DNA of 64,000 bases. Source: Paraescarpia echinospica. Lineage: Eukaryota; Annelida; Polychaeta; Sabellida; Siboglinidae. The stretch's first letter is position 1. Each line of letters opens with the position of its first letter. The DNA is taken from NCBI GenBank assembly GCA_020002185.1, contig CM034543.1, positions 28,545,185 to 28,609,184 of the forward strand, given 5' to 3'. Below are positions 24,527 to 36,044 of the stretch, piece by piece. The notes under the pieces were generated by a model, which saw only the letters and a list, made by a program, of their open reading frames with translations, had not been told where the DNA came from and did no database searches. The position numbers and the translations under genes are program-made.

Positions 24527-24578
24527 CTTGACACCAGCTAGCAGCCGCCAGCAACAGACACACAAACGCTGGACCCAT
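24527..24578 (-). CDS. Mucin-like gene, exon 1: signal peptide
   Basis: An ATG at 24578 opens 17 codons plus one base, ending at a strong donor (CAAG|GTGAGT). The peptide MGPAFVCLLLAAASWCQ has the hydrophobic core of a signal peptide; joining to exon 2 gives ..WCQ-G-APLVD.., with a plausible cleavage site near AASWCQG. The phase 1 exit matches the phase 1 entry of exon 2. The ORF call in exon 2 begins before its acceptor at a non-ATG codon, so this upstream start is preferred. Upstream bases (24579-24690) would be 5' untranslated sequence; I see no clear TATA box. The exon is too short to be found by ORF scanning. Confidence 0.7.
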
Positions 24579-24926
24579 GTCGTCTGACCACCTGAATCCT
24601 GTCTGGTCAAGTTCTTTCCCCGTCGACCCTGCGACTCGTCTGGTCGTCTCGCCGAAATAACGGAGACACCGCCACGCACCAGTGACTCTATTCCAGCCTG
24701 TCGTAGATCACCCGGTCGCTACAGTACCTTGTGGTTAGCGTGCTCGCTCGCAGCTCTCGACGTGTCTCAGGTACTGTCTTTGTGCGGGCAGGGATCGTGA
24801 CACACGGGATGGCATTGTCGACGACAAACGCGTAGTGCCTAGGAGCACAAGGAACCATTGAAACAGGTCGACGAAGCGAGCAAGGAACACAGAATAATAT
24901 AGCATAGTAAGGGTATTTTATCTCAC

Positions 24927-24995
24927 CGCAGAATACGGCACCATTAAAGCGGCAGATGCATGAGGTTGAAGCATGGTTCGCTGGGTACGAGATGC
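24927..24995 (-). CDS. Candidate 69-base exon with Cys motif
   Basis: A minus-strand segment with a pyrimidine-rich acceptor (TTTGTTCTATCCAG) and donor (GCG|GTGAGA). It is 69 bases, phase 1 at both ends, and encodes ISYPANHAST then SCICRFNGAVFCG. The spacing C-x-C-x(4)-G-x-V-x-C resembles the core of a von Willebrand factor C-type module, but the fragment is too short to assign. It lies 350 bases upstream of the signal-peptide exon on the same strand, so it could be the end of a neighbouring upstream gene. It cannot join the mucin-like gene unless another start is used. Confidence 0.35.
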
Positions 24996-26300
24996 CTGGA
25001 TAGAACAAACGGAATGCTAAGATAATTAATAAAAAGGCAACCGAAGGAAAGGATATCACACTCTTTAAATTGGCAAGGTATGACAGAAAGCACTCAACGT
25101 GAATGTATAAATAACGCGTTTCGTATGTAGGCGGAAAAATATAAACCCGGACATTAATGCGTACAAATGAACACTAATTGCGCTCCGATTAATAAACTAG
25201 TTGAACATTGTGAAAGATATAACGGAAAATAAGATTTGGCAAACAAAATATAATTGGCTGCTAAAAAAAAGCGCACATAAAAGGTAATGATAGAGCAGCG
25301 ACGTCGAGCGGAAGTCTGCTTCCATAAAGACAGGTGTTGGTTGCATCACGTGACACTGGGCTGCGACAGTGCGTCACCTTGGCTCCATTTTTATTGGTAG
25401 GGTAATTTTGGTTAATTCGTACCATCGGGTAAATAGTACCGACGCAATTACTAAGAACTGAGTGACAGTCGGTGTCGAATTTGAAAGATGGACTATATAG
25501 TTAGTCCAAAAGCTAATATTCTACTAAGCAAACAAAAAGGGCGCCGACGACGCAAGCCTAAACACAGCAGGCACATTTCATTTTTTTACACACGGTGTTG
25601 TAAAATGACAGGGAAAGAACATGGATGCTGTGTTGTTCTAACTATGCATGAATAAGTGTTTAATACCATTCATTCAGTGTTTAATGTCATTCAATTAATA
25701 TAATTCACATGTTTGCCCCTGGTTCGGTTCCTCATAAAAATTAAGCCAAAATTATTCCGTTTGAGGCATTTCGGGAAATTAATACTCCTAGTGGAAGGTA
25801 AATATGGTACCATTGATATTTATAAAATAACCATATCAAATTTATTTATTTAGCGCCCTTTTTCTTGGCCAAGTTAATTGGAAAGTTCCTTGAAACAAGT
25901 ATTAACCGATGTGACAGCTATTGCACGTGTGGTATTATTACAAATATTTTCTTAATGCATGATACAAATAATTGTGCTGTAAATGTGATATGGTTTTAAC
26001 CGAAAGGCACTACGCGAACGAAGAAGAAGGCCTTATGCGATCATGGCGTTTTATTAGTTTATAACGACTAGATATACATTTGCACTGCGTAATTGGTGGT
26101 ACCTTTTTCCCACACTGCCTGCCAGAGCCTTAGTCAGAATTGTTAAATATACCCGTTCTCATTTTTATTTACCCGTTATGGTCAGGAAAAAAACCGTTGC
26201 ACATGCATTGGTTATTGCCGTCGGAACGTGGTGAATATTCAGGGGCGTGTTTGGGCACTCGAAACTTTGCAGAAGAAAACCAATTGGAGAATACAATGTC
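24996..26300. other. A+T-rich spacer
   Basis: No open frame with domain or splice support. Nothing recognised on either strand. Confidence 0.55.
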
Positions 26301-26315
26301 CCGCTTGGCCCCTAT

Positions 26316-26402
26316 ATACATGTGTGTGCGTGCGTGTGTGCGTGTGTGAGTGCGTGCGTGTGTGTGTATGTGTTTGCGTGTGCGCGCGTGTGTTTGTGTG
26401 AC
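26316..26402 (+). repeat. GT/GC microsatellite
   Basis: Irregular TGTG/TGCG run. The Thr/His-rich frames on the other strand come from it. A poly-C run follows at ~26476-26486. Confidence 0.9.
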
Positions 26403-26890
26403 CTACCAAACTGCCAACGTCTTCTTTGAGTTTTATAATTGGTATGGGACGGAGCATATATAACAACTCTCGTCCCCCCCCCCCCACACCTCAAGGATCA
26501 GTTTCTCTGCCGACATCTTGGATTTTGTTAGGCTTGTCACCAGACGGCGCCGCTAATTCAGTCGGACACGAATCTTTTGCGATTCTACCTTGCATCCATG
26601 TAACAATGTATTGTTCACATATGTTATGTTGGAAAACACATTATAAAAATTGTATTCCTTCTATAAAGAATTGAATGCAGAGCAGTCTCGTAATTAAACA
26701 TGATTTACTGCATTACTTAACTTCTCAGAAAATCAAATAAATTACATCAATAAAAAACGAACCTGCAATTTTAGTTTGTATAATTTATACCGCAATATTG
26801 GAATATATGCAATTTGACGTCACACCAAAACAACAGCGCTGATGAGTAATTGAGTAAAAAAATTGCCGCGTGAAATTTTTTGTTTCGATT

Positions 26891-26944
26891 CTCGACGGTT
26901 TGACTTTGCCGTCGAGCAGTTTTGCTGTCGAGCGGTTTACCGCT
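26891..26944 (+). other. Three adjacent short hairpins
   Basis: CTCGACGG (26891-26898) pairs perfectly with CCGTCGAG (26909-26916). AGCA/TGCT (26915-26926) and AGCGG/CCGCT (26931-26944) follow at once. They could be remnants of a foldback element or a chance cluster. No promoter or coding link seen. Confidence 0.5.
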
Positions 26945-27056
26945 GTATGCATAGTAGGCTCTGTTATTGTACTTCGTTACTTGCTCATTACTAGAAAAGA
27001 ACACCACTGGGTGTCATCTAGCAATGTCATCAGCACATCGAATGTTTATCCGCTAG

Positions 27057-27110
27057 ATCAGCGGTTCTTAACCGTTTTTGGCGGCGACTCAAATTCCGAG
27101 CCCTGAACTC
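27057..27110 (+). mobile_element. hAT-like (Charlie-type) MITE end
   Basis: CAGCGGTTCTTAACCGTTTTTGGC closely resembles the 'CAG-GGTTCTCAACC' ends of Charlie-type hAT elements known from vertebrates. No reverse-complementary end was found within the next kilobase, so only one terminus is supported. Confidence 0.45.
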
Positions 27111-27339
27111 ATTTGGCGGCCGATGGCCCATTTTAAATTCATCAACATTTGGCATGCATGGTACGGGCAAGCGGAACACGGCAAACATGTCCAAAACCAC
27201 CGGTATCTTTTATGTTTGATGGCATCTAAGATGAATTCAGGGGGACTTTCTCGTGTCTGATCTGGCTGTTTTATAGTCTGGCTGCCCTGTAACATCTCCG
27301 GTAGCCCGCAGGCAAAGCTCGCGGTTGTGGACATCACGT

Positions 27340-27460
27340 TGTCTTACACTAGAGTCGCCGCCTGGTGGACACATATCGTCCGACACCATGGTCGCCACCT
27401 GGCGGATTATGCAGTTTTTCATCTTCTGTCTCATTTCACCCAAAAGGTTTATTGACAGAT
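27340..27460 (+). repeat. Left flank module of the 14-bp minisatellite (copy 1)
   Basis: Contains GAGTCGCCGCCTGGTGGACACATATCGTC, recurring with changes at ~42870-42900 immediately before another 14-bp array (GACGCCTGGTAGACACATAT). The array therefore travels with its flank as part of a larger repeat unit. Confidence 0.65.
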
Positions 27461-28000
27461 GGTGCTTGAGTGGTAGTACATAAGTGACGGTACTTGAGCT
27501 GTGGCACTTGAACTGTGGTACTTGAATGGTGGTACTTGGAGGTGGTACTTGAGTAGTGGTACATGAGTGGTAGTACTTGAGTGGTGGTATTTGAGTGATG
27601 GTACATGACTGGCGGTACTTGAGTGGTGGTACTTGGTGGTGTACGTGAGTGATGGTACTTGAGTAGAGGTACTTAAGTGATGGTACTTGAGCAGCGGTAC
27701 TTGAGTGGTGGTACATGAGTGATGGTACTTTGGTAGTAGTACTAGTGTGGTGGTATTGAGTGATGGTACATGAGTGGTGGTACTTGAGTGATGGTACTTG
27801 ACACGTGGGACTTGAATGGTGGTACTTGAATGGTGGTACTTGAGTGGTGGTACATGACTGGCGGTTCTTGAGTGGTGGTACTTGAGTGGTGGCACTTGAA
27901 TAATGGGACTTGGGTGGTGGTATTTGAGTGGTGACACTGTAGTGGTGGTACTTGAGTGGTGGTACACGAGTAGTGGTACTTGAGTGGTGGTACTTGAATG
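27461..28000 (+). repeat. 14-bp minisatellite, locus 1
   Basis: Tandem units like GGTACTTGAGTGGT or GGTACTTGAGTGAT, about 36 units with some length variation. Bases ~27900-27960 match the sequences that flank the Ty3 insertion at 39836-42225, so this locus is a paralogous unoccupied target. Minus-strand frames rich in His, Ser, Thr and Tyr follow from the repeat and are not treated as genes. Confidence 0.9.
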
Positions 28001-28330
28001 AATTAATGAATTAATGAATTAATTAATTAATTAATTAATTAATTAATTAATTAATTAGTGTACGTTTATTCAGAACATTGGCAACAATATATATACAAGA
28101 CAACCAAACAAGTTTAACTATAATACAAGTGAGAATATACAATGTTTGAAGGGGGTAAATACGAAGTCATTGACTTTTGTGTAAATTTACCCCTGACATA
28201 TATTTATATATACCTATATGTATACACAAACATACATACATATGTACATATACATATAGACACATATACATACATATACACACATATATATATATATAAA
28301 TGGGTGTAGGGTATAACCTGGAGGGATAGT
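28001..28330. repeat. TTAA repeat followed by TATACA-rich tract
   Basis: A perfect AATT/TTAA run at ~28008-28058 adjoins the 14-bp array. Bases 28200-28290 are an irregular TACATATA tract resembling the tail after the RTE-like LINE at 31095-31140. Confidence 0.8.
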
Positions 28331-28764
28331 CCCTTTGGTGATGGGCAGCCGCTCCACTTCTGTGGAAGCTCTAACCACTGGTTCCCACAGTCTATTTAGC
28401 TCATGTATGGCTCCTTGGAACTGCTAGTGTACATGAGTAAGGCTTGTAGGCTAATGCCTATTGAGTCGAGAGACTTCTGCCCTCAGTACACAAAGACTGT
28501 TTTGGAGGAGTAGGCGGCCAGCCGATTGGCTACACCCCCGGCTACAAATGCGAAACAGCAACAGTCTTTCACCAGGCTGCGAGGTACCTACCAAGACGCA
28601 TGTGGAAGGACCGGTGACCCGCTGTCCAGCGGTGCAAGACTTTTTAGTCAAGGAATAATGGAGTTAACAATACACAAACCAGCGGAAAGCAATGGGTAAC
28701 TACTGCTGTATCGGCCTAATAAACCTTGATGAAGAATACAGTCAGTAAGAGAGGTCCTAGTGGT

Positions 28765-29330
28765 GAGCCCCCCAGGCTGGATAGGACGAGACATACTGGG
28801 GAAGAGCTTGGAGATGTTGGAAGTAACGCCGGAGCTGATGACGGTCGTATGTCCGACTGTGCGGGAGGTAAAATCAGCAACAAAAAAAGGGAAAATCCGT
28901 GTGGCGACATGGAACATCAGAAAAACGAGTCATGGGACATTATTAATGGTAACATCGGAAGCAGAAAGATATAGGGTAGATATATTAGGGATTGCGGAAC
29001 ACAGGTTGGCCGGACAAGAACACTTTCGCCCAGATTCAGGAGGAAAGTTTGTATACTCAGGAGCAACTAAACAAGGGATGAGTGGTGTTGCGTTCTATCT
29101 GTCAAAGAAAACTGAAAATGCACTATTAGGATACAATCCGGTCAACGATAGAATTATTACCATACGAATACGAGCAAAACCCACGAATATAACATGTATT
29201 AAAATGTATGCACCAACGAGCATTGCAGACAACGATATAAAACAGGAGAGGCATGGTAGTATTGATGGGCGATTTCAATGCAAAAGTTGGCAGTTGTCAA
29301 AACGAAGAAGAGGATGGAAAAAGTGAAAAG
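28765..29330 (+). pseudogene. RTE-like LINE: endonuclease domain, truncated
   Basis: The frame gives 'KGKIRVATWNIRKT', the N-terminal strand of exonuclease-endonuclease-phosphatase enzymes with the metal-binding Asn. Then 'VDILGIAEHRLAGQ' (position of the catalytic Glu), 'GVAFYLSKK' and 'CIKMYAPTS'. A frameshift near 29250 moves the reading to the next frame, where 'VLMGDFNAKVG' (catalytic Asp and Asn) appears. The rest of the domain, including the TW-SP and final His motifs, is missing: the sequence jumps near 29325 into the linker. This copy could not nick DNA. Confidence 0.8.
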
Positions 29331-30730
29331 ATAGAACTATGTATGAGAAGGAACGATAGTCGCAGTATGTTCGAGGAAATCAAGTCTATGATACAGTCGT
29401 TCAAACCCAGACTTGGCATTATTAAAGATGAAACGGGAATGACTCTGACAGAAAACGATGACATACTTGAAAGATGGAAGCAATATTGTGAAAGCATGTT
29501 TAAGAAAGAAGAAACAGAAGAGGTAGACATGGATGAAGGCAGAGAGAGGACAGAACCAGAAGATGAACTTGAGCCTTTGCGTTCAGAGGTGGAGTGGGCA
29601 ATAAAAAGTCTAAAAGACGGAAAATCACCTGGCACTGATGACACCACTGCAGAGCTAATAAGAGCAAGAGGCGAAACAGGCGTGACTATCTATCACACAT
29701 TATGCAAGAAAATATGGAAAAGTGGAACATGGCCCATGGACTGGAAAAGAGCCATCCTTATACCAATACCGAAAAAGGTGATATACAAGAATGCTCAAAC
29801 CACAGGACTATATCCCTCATCAGCCATGCGAGCAAAATTATGCTAAAATTATAATGAAGAGAATCACAATAAAATTACAATGTGAAGTCAACACAATACA
29901 AGCTGGTTTCCGGACTGGAAGAGGAACAAGAGATCACATTTTCAACCTAAAGATATTAGTTAAAAAATGCAGAGAATTCAACTAAGACGTTAGAATCTGT
30001 TTCATAGATTATTCAAAAGCTTTTGATGATGTTAGTCATCAACAACTCTGGTAAACCATGATACACATTGGATTTGACCAGAAAATTACACCACTTATCC
30101 AAAATTTATATGTTGGACAGCAGTCTGCAGTGAGATTAAAGTGTGGTACCACTGATTGGTTCCCAGTCGGCAAGGTAGTGAGACAGGGGTGCATTTTGTC
30201 CCCCACCTATTCAGTCTATACACTGAGAATATCATGAGAGAGGTCGAGACTGACACGAGAAGCAAGTTTTTAATGGACTGAAAGTGAATGGACAGGATAT
30301 ATATGAATTGAGATATGCCGATGACACAGCGTTAATATCCGATACAAAAGAGGGATTGGATAAACTGATAACTACTGTTAAAGAGCACAGCGAGATGAAA
30401 GGATTGAAACGAAACGTAAAGAAGACTAAGATTATGGATGTGAAGGGATGTCGAGAACCATCAGACGTCATAGTAGATGGCGAGGAAAGAGAACGAGTGG
30501 AACGTTTTGAATATCTGGGGTCACTGATAGAAGCGGATGGAGATGGGACGAAACAGATCAAGCGGAGGTTGGCAATGGCGAGTAAAAAGTTGACGGAGAT
30601 GAAGAAGCTGTGGAAAGCAACGAACAAATATATGAAACTACGAATTATCCGAGTCTGCATATTTCCAACGGCTACGTGTGGATGCGAAACCTGGACTCTT
30701 AATAAGAACATTACATTACTAAACGTATAA
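29331..30730 (+). pseudogene. RTE-like LINE: reverse transcriptase, frameshifted
   Basis: Pieces in at least three frames read in order: 'EWAIKSLKDGKSPGTDD' (29590); a strand ending 'ILIPIPKK' (29770); 'TIQAGFRTGRGTRDHIF' (29895); 'CFIDYSKAFDDVSHQQLW' with the first catalytic Asp (30000); 'GQQSAVRL' (30120); 'VRQGCILSP' (30180); then 'LRYADDTALIS', the catalytic YADD box (30305); and 'RFEYLGSLIEADG' (30500). Breaks occur near 29790, 29985, 30050 and 30210. A defective copy of an enzyme that would prime on nicked genomic DNA. Confidence 0.8.
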
Positions 30731-30837
30731 ATGCATTTGAAAACAAGTGTTATAGAAATATATTACAAGTTTCGTGGACTGAACATAGAACTAACGAATC
30801 CATCGCAGATGAGCTTGGTGTTATACCCAGGACTTTA

Positions 30838-31080
30838 TTGAACTTTGCAAAGAAACAGAAACTAAGTTATGTCGGCCATGTGAAACGGCATCAATCTCTA
30901 GATATACTAATAATGGAAGGAAAAATGGAAGGCAGCAGAAGCAGAGGAAGACCTAGGAGACAATGGGAGAAGGACATAGAGGAATGGATGGGAGCAGACG
31001 TCTGGCGAGTGGGGAGACTGGCAAACGAAAGAGCTGTCTATAGACAATCCATCGAGGCTGCAACGTCCGGAAATGGATAA
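30838..31080 (+). pseudogene. RTE-like LINE: C-terminal domain
   Basis: Open 80-codon segment reading 'KQKLSYVGHVKRH', 'GSRSRGRPRRQWEKDI' and 'ANERAVYRQSIEAATSGNG', then stop. A G-x-R-x-R-G-R-P-x-x-x-W stretch near the C terminus is common in RTE-related and other LINE polyproteins. Confidence 0.8.
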
Positions 31081-31319
31081 GCAAACCCAACTATACATAA
31101 ATATACATACATATACACACATACACATGCATACGTACATGTATATTGAGACTTCGGTATTATATTAATTGAACTTGCTATTCATCTAACAATCTAGCTA
31201 CAATAATTAAAAACATGTAATGGAATATGTGCATGTTCAAAATTTAAAGTATGTGATAAGTACACATCTTTACACACGTTGTAGTTTCCTCAATGGCATG
31301 ATTATATTTGTGTATGATT

Positions 31320-33290
31320 TTGTTTAGATTTCCACAACCAAATATTTCTTAAATAAAAGATTCTTGCATTTACACTTAAATTCAGTAATAGTATTAGTAG
31401 TTTTTAAATGATCACATGGAGAATTCCATAATTGCACTCCCTTTATACAAAGAGACATTGATCGCATGGTAGAACAGACTCTCTGTCGTTCTAAGTCATA
31501 ATTAGCTCGCATTGAGTATGCTATTTCCCGTCTAGTAAACAAACACTGAATATTTGATGGAAAACAGTTGTAGTATGCTTTGTACATAAATAATGATGTT
31601 TTCAGTTCTATGATATCTGGAAATTTTAGAACATGTAATTGTTGGAAAAGTGAGTTTGTACGATCCAATCGTCTTGCACCAAATATAATGCGGATTACTC
31701 TTTTTTATAATAAGAAAATACAGTTAGTATTTGTTGGGTACGTGTTTCCCCATATCTCTGCACAGTAAGTTATATACGGCAAAAAGAGAGAACTGTATAG
31801 AATACGTCTACTATTTCTATCAAGTAGATGACTGCATCTATGCATTATAGCTGTACGTTTTGAAAGCTTTGATTGTACGTATTTTATATGAGCTTTTAAA
31901 TTTAGTAGATCATCAATAAACACACCCAAAACTTGGTGACCTTTACTCTTTCGATATTAACATTTCGTATTTTTATATTAACTTCTTTGTTGAGCATACG
32001 ATTTCCAAATAACATATAATTGGTTTTAGATATGTTCAGAGTTAATTTATTTACTGCAAACCATGTATACATTTGGTCCAGTACGTTACATACTGTTTCG
32101 TTTAGTTTATTGATGTTGCTATTTGCGTAAACAATATTAGTATCGTCTGCAGAGGATGTATTTTACTAGATTAGATATGTTACACATATCATTAACGTAT
32201 AGAATGAATAGTTTGGGGCCCAATATCGAACCTTGTGGGACACCACAAGAAATATTGCGCACAGCAGAATTACATTTGTCAATGGACACAAATTGTTTTC
32301 TGTTTTCTAGATAACTATTTAACCAGTTAAATGCTACATCACGGATACCAAGAAATTCAGTTTTTTTTATATAACAGTTGGTGATTGACAGTATCAAATG
32401 CCTTTTTTAAATCAATAAAAACACCAATAGCATATTGTTTTGCATCCAATGATTGGGTTATTCCATCACCAAGATATATTAGTGCGTGACATATTGACAT
32501 ATTTTGTTGAAAAATATTTTTTTATTATTTCTGTTTTCTAGGTAGTCATAAATAGAAACATTTGTTGGTGCCTTTATATCCTTTGACAGTTCCGGACCGA
32601 TATTAGTGAAATAATTATTAAACATGTTCGCTACATCTTCCGTATTACTAATGGTCACGCCATTATTAACAAACTGATCTGGGTAGTGATTTCCTATGCG
32701 AGGTGTTCCCAATACAGTTTTATGTACTTTCCAGGTGCCAGCAATGTCATTTTTTCTGTGCGAGGAAACTGCTATAATATTGTTTCTTAGTGGATCTGCG
32801 AATACCTGTTAATTTATTTTTATATGATTTATATCTGGTTTCCGAGATAATTGATCTGGACAAATGATTTATCTTGATACATGCGTTTCTGAGTCCTTTA
32901 GTAAACCACGTTTTTTTAAAACTAATGTTTAATACTTTAGGTCGTACTGTTGACATAGGACAATGTTTGTTGTACATTTGAGTAAAATCATGAAGAAAAT
33001 TGTCATATGCTATATATTTGCATTTTCACTACCGATAGCAGTATGCCGATAATTTTGCATCAAATCACACTTCAATGCATTGATGTTTTCTTCGCTAAGA
33101 TGACGAATACACTTGTTAGAATGTTCGTTCACATTACGTTTTACAGTACAATGGCACAGAGCAAATACAGGAAGATGATCACTGATATCATTTACTAATA
33201 GACCACTCTCAATGTTGCACTCAAGTTCAGAAGTAAAAATGTTGTCTATAAGGGTTGCAGAGGTAGTAGTAATTCTGCTAGGTCTATTAA
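31320..33290 (-). mobile_element. CR1-like LINE (second family), decayed
   Basis: Minus-strand element distinct from the 1.2/20-kb family. Read from 33290 downwards: linker 'KVLNISFKKTWFTKGLRNAC', then 'VANMFNNYFTNIGPELS' (~32620), 'GVFIDLKKAFDTVNHQLLY' (~32410), 'ISCGVPQGSILGPKLF' (~32240), an 'ADDTNIVYANSNI' catalytic box (~32150), 'VNKLTLNISKTNYMLFGN' (~32050), 'LLNLKAHIKYVQSKLSKR' (~31900), 'YITYCAEIWGNTYPTN' (~31760), and a C-terminal 'RSMSLCIKGVQLWNSP' (~31430). Multiple frameshifts and stops, plus an apparent deletion near 32480 between linker and reverse transcriptase. Confidence 0.8.
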
Positions 33291-34388
33291 TTAACAGTTA
33301 CTCAGATGTGAGGGGGCGAATACTCCACAGATGGATAGTGCCCATTCTGTATCACCCTACCTATTCCTTGTAATCAGTTGCTGTGTACATTTATGAGTAC
33401 AGTTACTTGAGTGTAATAAATTACATCTCCGTGTAATAATTACATTCCAGAATGCAATTGTCTGTAATGAAATAAATAAGAGAACGTGTGTCATTATAAC
33501 CAATTTTATTAAAGAAATATAAAATCAAAACATGATATCAAAATACAGTGACTGTATATATACAGTAGATACAAAAATTAAGAGAAAAAAACAAGTTATA
33601 ATAAATTATGTGAAGGAATGTGTTGATGGAATGCCTTATTTGTAAGGATCAGTATAATTTTACTAATGTACCAGTATGATTCCCATGTTTGCAGACATTT
33701 TATTAGAATACTGCATGCACTATTCTTCACTGTAGGAATGAAAGCTAGATTGATGCGGTCTGCTGTGGCGTGAAACTACCGACCACGTCTCAGCCCAGAC
33801 AAACCTGTTGAGACTGGTGTCGTGTGGTCCAAACGACGCAAGCAATGGGTGCTGCGCGTAACAAACCACAGCAGGTGAACCCACGTACCCACCTACCAAT
33901 GCTCATGGATCGAGTGACAGATGTGTTATATATATATATATTATAATATCACACTGCATCCGATCACAGTCACTGGGGCAGATGTGCCAAAACTAGAGAA
34001 GGAGGATCTGCTGGCAGCAAGAGTCAGTCGATTTGTAAAGAAACAGTAAATACTGCCACCACCAACCTACACCTTCATAGGTCACATGTACATTGTCTAG
34101 TTTAGTTTTCAAGTCCAGAGTGGTATCCCTCGTGTTGTTCCCCACTGGGGACAGGGAACCTTGATCTTATTTCATGGCTGGCACATGCTGGTAGAACCCT
34201 CCGTACACTTCGGCCCACCTTGCCATGGATCCAACAGGTGAATGCAGCCCACCCGAGAGACCTGAAATAAATTAGGCTCAAATAAACATATGGCATTGTA
34301 AATAAGTGACATCTAAAAAATGGTTCTATAATGACACTATTCATTTATATAAATTTCATCTAAAATAAGGCAAATATTTTTAATTTTG
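33291..34388. other. Spacer
   Basis: No gene supported. An 80-codon minus-strand frame (34344-34102) includes an Arg/Cys-containing stretch but no recognised domain. Short AT microsatellite at ~33925-33945. Confidence 0.5.
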
Positions 34389-34494
34389 CACTACAGAACA
34401 AATTATGATGGTTCCTCAAGCATTGTGTCTACAAGTTATGTTAACTTATATATAAAATACTATAAGTGGAACCAGTATAACTTGTTCTGTAGTG
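34389..34494. mobile_element. Short MITE-like foldback element
   Basis: Starts CACTACAGAACAA and ends TTGTTCTGTAGTG. The inverted arms are about 28 bp with a few mismatches (..TTATGATGGTTCC / GGAACCAGTATAA..), around an A+T-rich centre. Total 106 bp. No certain target duplication, so the superfamily is undecided. Confidence 0.65.
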
Positions 34495-35120
34495 ATATAG
34501 TATCACTTTATTCGTACAGTAGAATACAATAAAGTGTGAAACGATAACCCAAGTACATGTGTGAATACAGTAAATAGCTATGTATAGTAGTATATTGTAG
34601 CAGGCTAGGGTAAATAATGATTAACGGTTAAAGTAAGTCATACTGAAAATGAACACATTTATGTATAGGATTACTTGCTGTTGAGGGAATTTTATTTTGT
34701 AATTATTATATTAGGATGATGGTCATCATATTTCAATTAGTCTTGGGTCAAACCATTGTGGTTCGTCTTTACATTTAGAAAGGGTGAATGGCGTTAGCAG
34801 GGCTAGTTTAGACAAGGATTCGATATAATTAGTTGTTTTGTTGGTGGTTTTATTCCAACAGATTTTAAGGAGGTTGTCAGTCTTAGATTTGTTGGGTTCA
34901 GACACATAGCCTCTGCAACCTATTTCAATGCATGGTAATTCTGATTTTATTGTTTACATCATGGAATAGTGTGGCATACTTGTTAGTTTTGAATACATGA
35001 TCTTTATTGATATTAGTTTCAAATGGTAGTCAGTTCAATGATGTGAATTTGCTTAGCATGTGGATGGTAGATGACGCATGGTAAGTCCACTAAGTAATTT
35101 TTGACACAATTATCTATATA

Positions 35121-35151
<31 letters not shown>

Positions 35152-36044
35152 TTGTATTGCTAGTGCTACTATGATGTTGTATTGTATTAATGAATTAATA
35201 CATTTCAATAAATATTTAACAACACATTTCACTGGTCTTGTAACAATGCATGCACATATATACGTACTTGTTTTCTGAAAGGTCTAGTTCACAGTCATCT
35301 AACTGTATATGGCTCATGGCAACTAGTACGTTCTTCAGCACCACCTGCTCCAAACAAAGAATATTCTAAATCCCCTGCTGTTTGTAATGCACAGCAGACC
35401 ACCTGTAACAAAGAATTAAGCATTTAAATAACAGTTTTATGCGAATGTTAAGCAAACATGAATTATTATTCTGAACAAATTTCACAAAGATCCTCTAACT
35501 GTATTCATCCCAGTATTATACCTGGGTCCATAAAAATATCAAACAAATTGAGGAAGGCCGTTTTGAAATGTGTCAATATTTGCAAAAAATGGTGGTCATT
35601 TTCTTTGACACCAAAACAAATGGGAGCTCTGGCTGAAAAAAATTCAATATATATTGTATTCATGAGACCCATTGTAAACGTTGGGCAAAAAAATTACAGT
35701 ATGCATAAAGTTAAAAATAATCCTATCTACCTGCCGTGTGTTTAAAAAGTAATAGTGCCACATATTGCTCATACATGCATAGCCGTTACTGCGAATGTGT
35801 GTGAAGAGTGTCGACGGGGATAGAACAAAAGGGGAGTTAATTCTTGTTTATTTTCTATCATAGCTCTGCCTCTGGCTCTGCCCTGTACCATTTTGGTTCA
35901 CATGAATCATGGAACCATTCAACTACATTTCTTTTCTTTTTTAAGTGAGGGTACAGCCTTGGGTGGTATTCGAAAATGGACATGTCATTGTTCAAGCACT
36001 GAGACTGAGTGAGTCCAGTGGCACTGACTGAGAGTGAGATCTAA
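34495..36044. other. A+T-rich spacer
   Basis: AT microsatellite at ~35113-35152. A plus-strand frame at 35458-35745 (95 codons) has no recognised domain. On the minus strand a Py-AG acceptor near 35405 precedes a short open stretch, with no partner exon found. No gene supported. Confidence 0.5.

Larger units (their letters stand above)
28331..31140 (+). mobile_element. RTE-like LINE, decayed
   Basis: Plus-strand non-LTR element with a possible 5' untranslated region (28331-28760), an endonuclease start, an internal deletion, a reverse transcriptase broken by frameshifts, and a typical C-terminal domain. It ends in a TACATA/CACATA-rich tail (~31090-31140), as RTE-clade elements often end in short A/T-rich repeats. 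Clade assignment rests on the order of domains, the 'YADD' box and the C-terminal 'GHVKR..SRGRPRRQW' motif. Confidence 0.8.
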
